From positions 41,675,159-41,739,158 of the forward strand of contig OX031059.1 in assembly GCA_943736015.1 (NCBI GenBank): 64,000 nucleotides of DNA. Reading direction: 5' to 3'. Of the stretch, positions 59,491 to 64,000 are shown piece after piece; position 1 is the first letter of the stretch; every line of letters starts with the position of its first letter. A model generated the notes under the pieces. It had not been told where the DNA came from. It did no database searches and saw only the letters and a program-made list of their open reading frames with translations. This stretch comes from Tridacna crocea (lineage: Eukaryota; Mollusca; Bivalvia; Cardiida; Cardiidae). The translations under genes were made by a program, and so were the position numbers.

Positions 59491-59920
59491 AATCAATCAG
59501 TCTATCAATCAATTAGTCTCTACAAAATAACCCTTAAACTATAAAAGTTTGGACTTGTCCAAATTCAAAGTATTTGCAGATTAAATATGACTGAAATTAT
59601 GAAATTTGTGAGCATTATAGGGGAGAAAATTTGGTAGGTATAGAAGAAAATTCTGGTAACCAGCAGTTTCTCCTTTTCCAACAAAATTCTTCAAAGTGTT
59701 CTCCCTCAAAGAGTACTTTATCTTTTTCCAAAGACACCAAACTATAGTTTCACATCTTTGCGAGCCAAGGTTACGATCACTACGTGGATCTTACCTTGGC
59801 GGATCGAGCCCGATTTCGAGATTCCTGCGATATGCCCCTATTGGATGCTGGTTATTATCTCCCTTTACATCATATTTCTTATAGTCAATGAAATATTGTT
59901 TTGCAAATCGCCTACCTAGT

Positions 59921-60005
59921 GTTCATTCTAAAGCGGAATAGCAGGGCGCGCCGCCCTGCCCCTTTTTCACTCCGCCCTTCTGCCCTCTAATCTGTGAACA
60001 CCCGC
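59921..60005. mobile_element. Left-end fragment of the 52215-53720 element
   Basis: agtgttcattctaaagcgga followed by gcagggcgcgcc and ctgtgaacacccgccct, nearly identical to the first 90 bp of the element at 52215. Confidence 0.75.
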
Positions 60006-60600
60006 CCTATAATTACTTGAAGCCCCATACCAAATAATACAGCTCTTGAATGTGTGGTTATAAACAAGAAGATTTTCAAAGTTTTCTCAATTAAAGCTGC
60101 TGTAGAACATGAGGCCCCTGAGACAGGGCTTAATGCAGAAGCCCTAGGACTTACAGTTGGTATTTTATGACCCTGTCCTGGGGCCAAACTTGACCCAAAG
60201 GCTACAATTTGGACATTCTTTGTACAAGCCACTAGAAAAAGCTACATGCAAAATTTAATAGACCAAAGCCTTAATGCATAGATACAAGTAGATTTTTAAA
60301 GTTTTCCCGGTATAAGCCCATGTCAAACATGTCACCAAATTTTATCCCAGGGCTATAACTTGGTCACCCTTGGTAGACACCCACTAGATAAAGCTACACA
60401 CAAAATTTGGTAGAGAAAGGTCTTATAGCTAGACCAAGAAGTTTTTTCTATAAACTAGTGGGCCATAATTTTGGCATTCTTGACACCCACAGGTATATGC
60501 CAAATTTGGTAGCCATGGGCTCTATGACTAGATACCAGAGAAATTTTGAAGCTTTCCCTATATAAGCCCATATAAAAATTGTTCTGAAAAAACATTCCGA
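60006..60600. repeat. Diverged pearl-like repeat
   Basis: Recurring phrases are attttcaaagttttc (60071), tttttaaagttttcc (60293) and attttgaagctttcc (60545), with gccaaatttggtag type segments between. No terminal region is recognised. Confidence 0.45.
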
Positions 60601-60866
60601 AAAGTTGGCAGATTTAGACATATAATGTTGGGTATACCAGATAATTCATCTACTATAAAGTCTATCATATCAACACAGTTTATGGCAAAATGGAATTGTA
60701 AAATACACAAATATCTCAAGATCAGAAAACAATTTCTATGCTGTCTGATCTCTGTTCACAAAATAACTTTGTAAGATGAGATTTAATTATGACAAAATTG
60801 CAGACAAAAAAAAATGTGGATGTGACCTCATCTTTGTGGAAGATGTGGTGGAAAAACGGAGAATTG

Positions 60867-61130
60867 GTTGGTTGTATTGGGGTTTAATACCACTTTAACA
60901 GCTAAGGTCATATCATGGCGGTTGGTGATGCACATGTGTTTCCTGGCTATCTCACACCAGTACTACACTACTTTCTTTCCAAAGCCACCAACTACTTTTC
61001 TCACATGGTTCAGCAGAGGTGAAAGGCGAAAATACGCCGGAAAGAAAGTTAGCCTCAAGCGGGTATCGAACTCACAACCACCAGGTCATGAGTCCGACAC
61101 GCTCACCACTGAGCCACCTGGGCGGGCGGA
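60867..61130 (-). repeat. SINE family 3, tRNA-derived
   Basis: On the minus strand the head is GGTGGCTCAGTGGTGAGC (A box) with GTGAGTTCGATACCC (B box). The tail ends at ttggttggttgtattggggt on the plus strand. A tail-only fragment is at 18562-18620. Confidence 0.7.
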
Positions 61131-61739
61131 AAAAGGGAGAATGCTGGTTATCAAAATGTTCACAATGCCTTCTACTCCAGGGCCATTAAAGTTGGGATTG
61201 TTTTGTAAAGTGTTAATACAGACAGAAAACAGCTATGGCAATTATGTAAAGCAGTCCCTATAGCAATGTCTGGCATGAAATTGGATACAAATCAATTGAC
61301 CTCCCCGCTAATGGGCTATAAAATTATCTAATCTTTATTCTGTCTGGGGATTGTTCCACAGAGATCAAAAACACCAAAAGCTAAGCCTATGAGTTGGTAA
61401 CATACAAGGCTTTCTGATTTCTTAGCTTGGCCATTTTTCTTTCACTTTTTACCACAAAATTGCTTGACTTTAACCAGCTGGTAACCAGCATTTTTTTCCT
61501 TTTCTGCACAATAATTTTTATTCAAAGAAAGACAGAAACCAGCATTTGAGCATTTTTCTTTCACCACAAAATTGCTTGACTTTAACCAGCATTTTTTCCA
61601 TTTTTCACAATACTTTTTATTCAAAGAAAGACAGAAATCAGCATTTGGGAAACAAATAAATAATTTGGTGCCTGCAAAATGCTTTTAATTTGGACGAGGC
61701 AAAATTTTTGTTGTTTGGTAAAGAAGAGGATTCAAGACA

Positions 61740-61910
61740 GTAATAGCCACAGGATTTGTTCTTCTCCCATTACAAAGTATTTTTCAATGATGTTTATATG
61801 CAAAAGTAGCCAGCAGCTTGTGAAGAGTATTAAATTAAATTGTATTAAATTCTGGTAGCAGGGACAGGTGCACTGGATAGCATGATAAGAAAATGTTAAA
61901 AGCAGGGTAT
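61740..61910 (+). repeat. SINE family 2, truncated copy
   Basis: tagccagcagcttgtgaaga and ggacaggtgcactggatagc match the body of the family; the head is missing. Confidence 0.5.
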
Positions 61911-62639
61911 AGAATTATACAAACCAGAAAGCCTAAAAATCAAAACATATCTAATTTTTGTCATCATGCACTGCTTTCCAAATCTGATTTCATGGTACCT
62001 GAGTTTGTTTCTCTGACTTAGAGTTTATTAAATGCTTCCGACAGTTTGAAAAATTGAGAGTTTGATTTGACAAGAAGAGAGGGAAAAAAAGAACTACAAA
62101 AATCCAGAAGTTATTCTAATCAATTTCACTAAATCCTTACCAGATGACAATTACTTAGACCTGCTCACATTGAAAGCCTTTCCGTATGATAGATTAAATG
62201 TGGCTCAAATAAAGAAATTTGTTTCTGGAGATATTAAAACAAATAACATAGTGTGAAAAGGAGAAAATCCTGGTTACCTGTATTTTTTCTTTTCCAAAAA
62301 TGCTTTCAAAAGCCTTCTATGTCAAGGATGTTTAAACATGTGGATTGCGTGGTAAAGGGATAACTCCTTTATATTATTTTCAGATAACAGACAGAATACT
62401 GTATCAGTGGACATTTTTGGGACATGGACATTTTCGCAATTTTGCAAATTTGAAAAATTCACAGACTTTTTCTGTGTACATACATGTATTTTACAACAAG
62501 TATACCGACTAATAACAAATGCCTCAAACTTGCAAGCATTTCTGTATGCAAAATGTCTGTATGTGGTAATTTGCACATTTTTCGACACATATGCATAGTC
62601 AGGTATACAATATTCCACAAATGACAGGCTTTGTCTGTG

Positions 62640-63232
62640 AACAAACAGAAACAAGATGTCTGTTTGTAAAACAGTCATAGCCCCCTTCCTCCCACGCCCC
62701 CCCCCACTCAACCCCCATCTCAAAATCTCAAAATCAGTAGGGATCATTTACACTTTAAGATAAATATCTGTACAAAATTTGAAGAATCTATGTAAATTCC
62801 AGGGGAGTTATCATCTGGACAAAGTTTTGTCTATATATCACTAAGTTGAAGGCCACTGTGACCTTGACCATACATAGATTAATCTCAAAATCAAAAGGGA
62901 TCCTCTAAATTCCAAGATAATTGTCTGTGCCAAATTTAACGAACCTAGGTCTATTCTGTGTCTAGTTATCATTAGGACAAGTTTTGGTCTTCATATCAAC
63001 ATGTTGACGGATACTGTGACCTTGACTTTTGATGGATTGACCTCAAAATCATAAGGGATTATCTACATTCCAAGATGCATGTCAGTGCCACATTTGACAA
63101 ACCTAGGTCAATTCTGTCTCTAGTCATCATCTGCACAAGGTAAGGTCACCAACCGATGGACTGACCAACCAACCGATTGACCAACATAAGCAAAGCAATA
63201 TACCCCCACTTCGTTGAGAGGGGGCATTAATA
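62640..63232. repeat. Pearl-like tandem array, ~157-bp units
   Basis: ctcaaaatca..agggat occurs near 62727, 62884 and 63042, a spacing of 157-158 bp. Each unit carries caagttttg-type and tgaccttgac phrases. It ends tatacccccacttcgttgag, equivalent to the termini at 27645 and 28445. Confidence 0.72.
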
Positions 63233-64000
63233 ATGTGGGAAATGAGAAAATGCTGGTTATAGATATATATTACTTTTCCACAAAGAATTCAAACTCAGTT
63301 TTTCTCATTGTCAATAAAACTTAGGATTGCATGGTGCAAGGCTAAACTATTTTTTGGAAGGCCAACTATGTTAAGTTAGTATTGAGATCAGTATGAAAAA
63401 TTTAAAGGGCCATAACTCTTCACCAAACAATATAGTCATAGCCTTGTCTAAATAAAAATACATTTGCAGACAATAAGTTATGTAAATTATTACATAAAAA
63501 TCACCACTTTTCTGGGAAGAAAACATCATGGGGAAAAAGGAGAAAATGCTGATAACTACCATTTTCTCCCTCTCTGTCAATGTTTTTAAAGGTCATTATC
63601 TTCTTGAATCCTGATTGGGTGGTCAATGGTCAAATCATATAACAGTTACCAACTCATAATGAAAGTAGTTGGTGACAAAGTTTCCATAGAAGGAAAACTT
63701 CCATGAAAATGCCAGCCTTATCAGCAGAAAACTGTAAGAGCTGAGGTCAGATAGGCAACTTAATTCCAGTATGTTTGTACAGTATTCATGTTTATTAATC
63801 ACTTCTACTAGTTGCCTCTTTGTGCAATACTAAAAGGAGGCTTTAAGTCCCCTTATTGAAGGATAGTAGAAAAAAAACACCATAACTTACGTTTGTTTCT
63901 TAAACATGTGCAATATATACCACTTTCATGTGAGCCATAGGTTTAAAGTTTCATTAGATTTTGAGTAATTCTAATTGACTATCCTTATAATCAAACCCAC
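63233..64000. other. Right edge: decayed MITEs, no exon found
   Basis: Decayed hairpin MITEs lie at 63233-63330 and 63410-63630. The rest up to 64000 shows no EFR3-like coding on the minus strand, so the missing 5' exon(s) are probably beyond the window. Confidence 0.45.

Noticed and set aside
61060-61130. tRNA gene (methionine-like anticodon) on the minus strand
   Set aside because: The tRNA-like head continues into a shared SINE tail whose fragment is found at 18562; the acceptor stem is not complementary.
62322-62747. 141-residue ORF on the minus strand near the right edge as the missing EFR3 5' exon
   Set aside because: No resemblance to the expected N-terminus (Cys-rich start, NMEKLTFYA-type region), and it runs into a pearl-like array.

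Overview
This is a eukaryotic, AT-rich, intron-rich and repeat-saturated window with two recognisable protein-coding genes. Several repeat types look bivalve-like: pearl-like arrays with units of about 160 bp and GTCC/GTCT tetranucleotide runs, tRNA-derived SINEs, and a Polinton/Maverick relic. I infer a bivalve mollusc, possibly a dreissenid; the species call is from memory of repeat style and is unverified.

Genes. On the + strand, at the left edge, are the last two coding exons (1660-1782, 2527-2654) of a peroxiredoxin-like 2 family gene, closest to PRXL2C/AAED1. On the - strand, 19 coding exons between 57087 and 19205 encode 727 residues of an EFR3 homologue, the plasma-membrane anchor of the PI4KA complex. 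All exon junctions are phase-consistent. The first coding exon(s), roughly 75 residues, lie beyond 64000 or were not found. The two genes converge, with about 16.5 kb of repeats between them. No prokaryotic-type operons, CRISPR arrays or rRNA genes are present.

Repeats. The dominant feature is a family of short elements of about 230 bp that I read as piggyBac-like MITEs. They have TTAA flanks, termini of the form CCCTTTACC/GGTAAAGGG, and a central near-perfect hairpin of about 63 bp. I count roughly 50 copies, most of them in EFR3 introns and the rest on either side of the gene. There are at least three subfamilies whose hairpin tips differ but remain self-complementary. Three older copies are split by a younger copy exactly at an internal TTAA, which supports TTAA-targeted transposition.

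Between about 8.6 and 16.4 kb lies a large imperfect inverted repeat. Each arm carries a broken Polinton-type integrase next to a terminal region of short tandem repeats. The right arm lacks about 2.3 kb present in the left, and a direct repeat of about 90 bp brackets the whole structure. Other elements are a GC-rich double-hairpin MITE (3 copies), two further MITE families, three tRNA-derived SINE families, pearl-like tandem arrays at five or more sites, and a 35-bp-unit satellite at 50.7-52.2 kb interrupted by a 1.5-kb element with terminal inverted repeats.

Organisation. EFR3 exons are small (49-173 bp) and sit in islands between repeats. Intron 1 of the visible part is 12.5 kb and almost wholly repetitive or unassigned. 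No promoter is visible for either gene because both 5' ends are outside the window.
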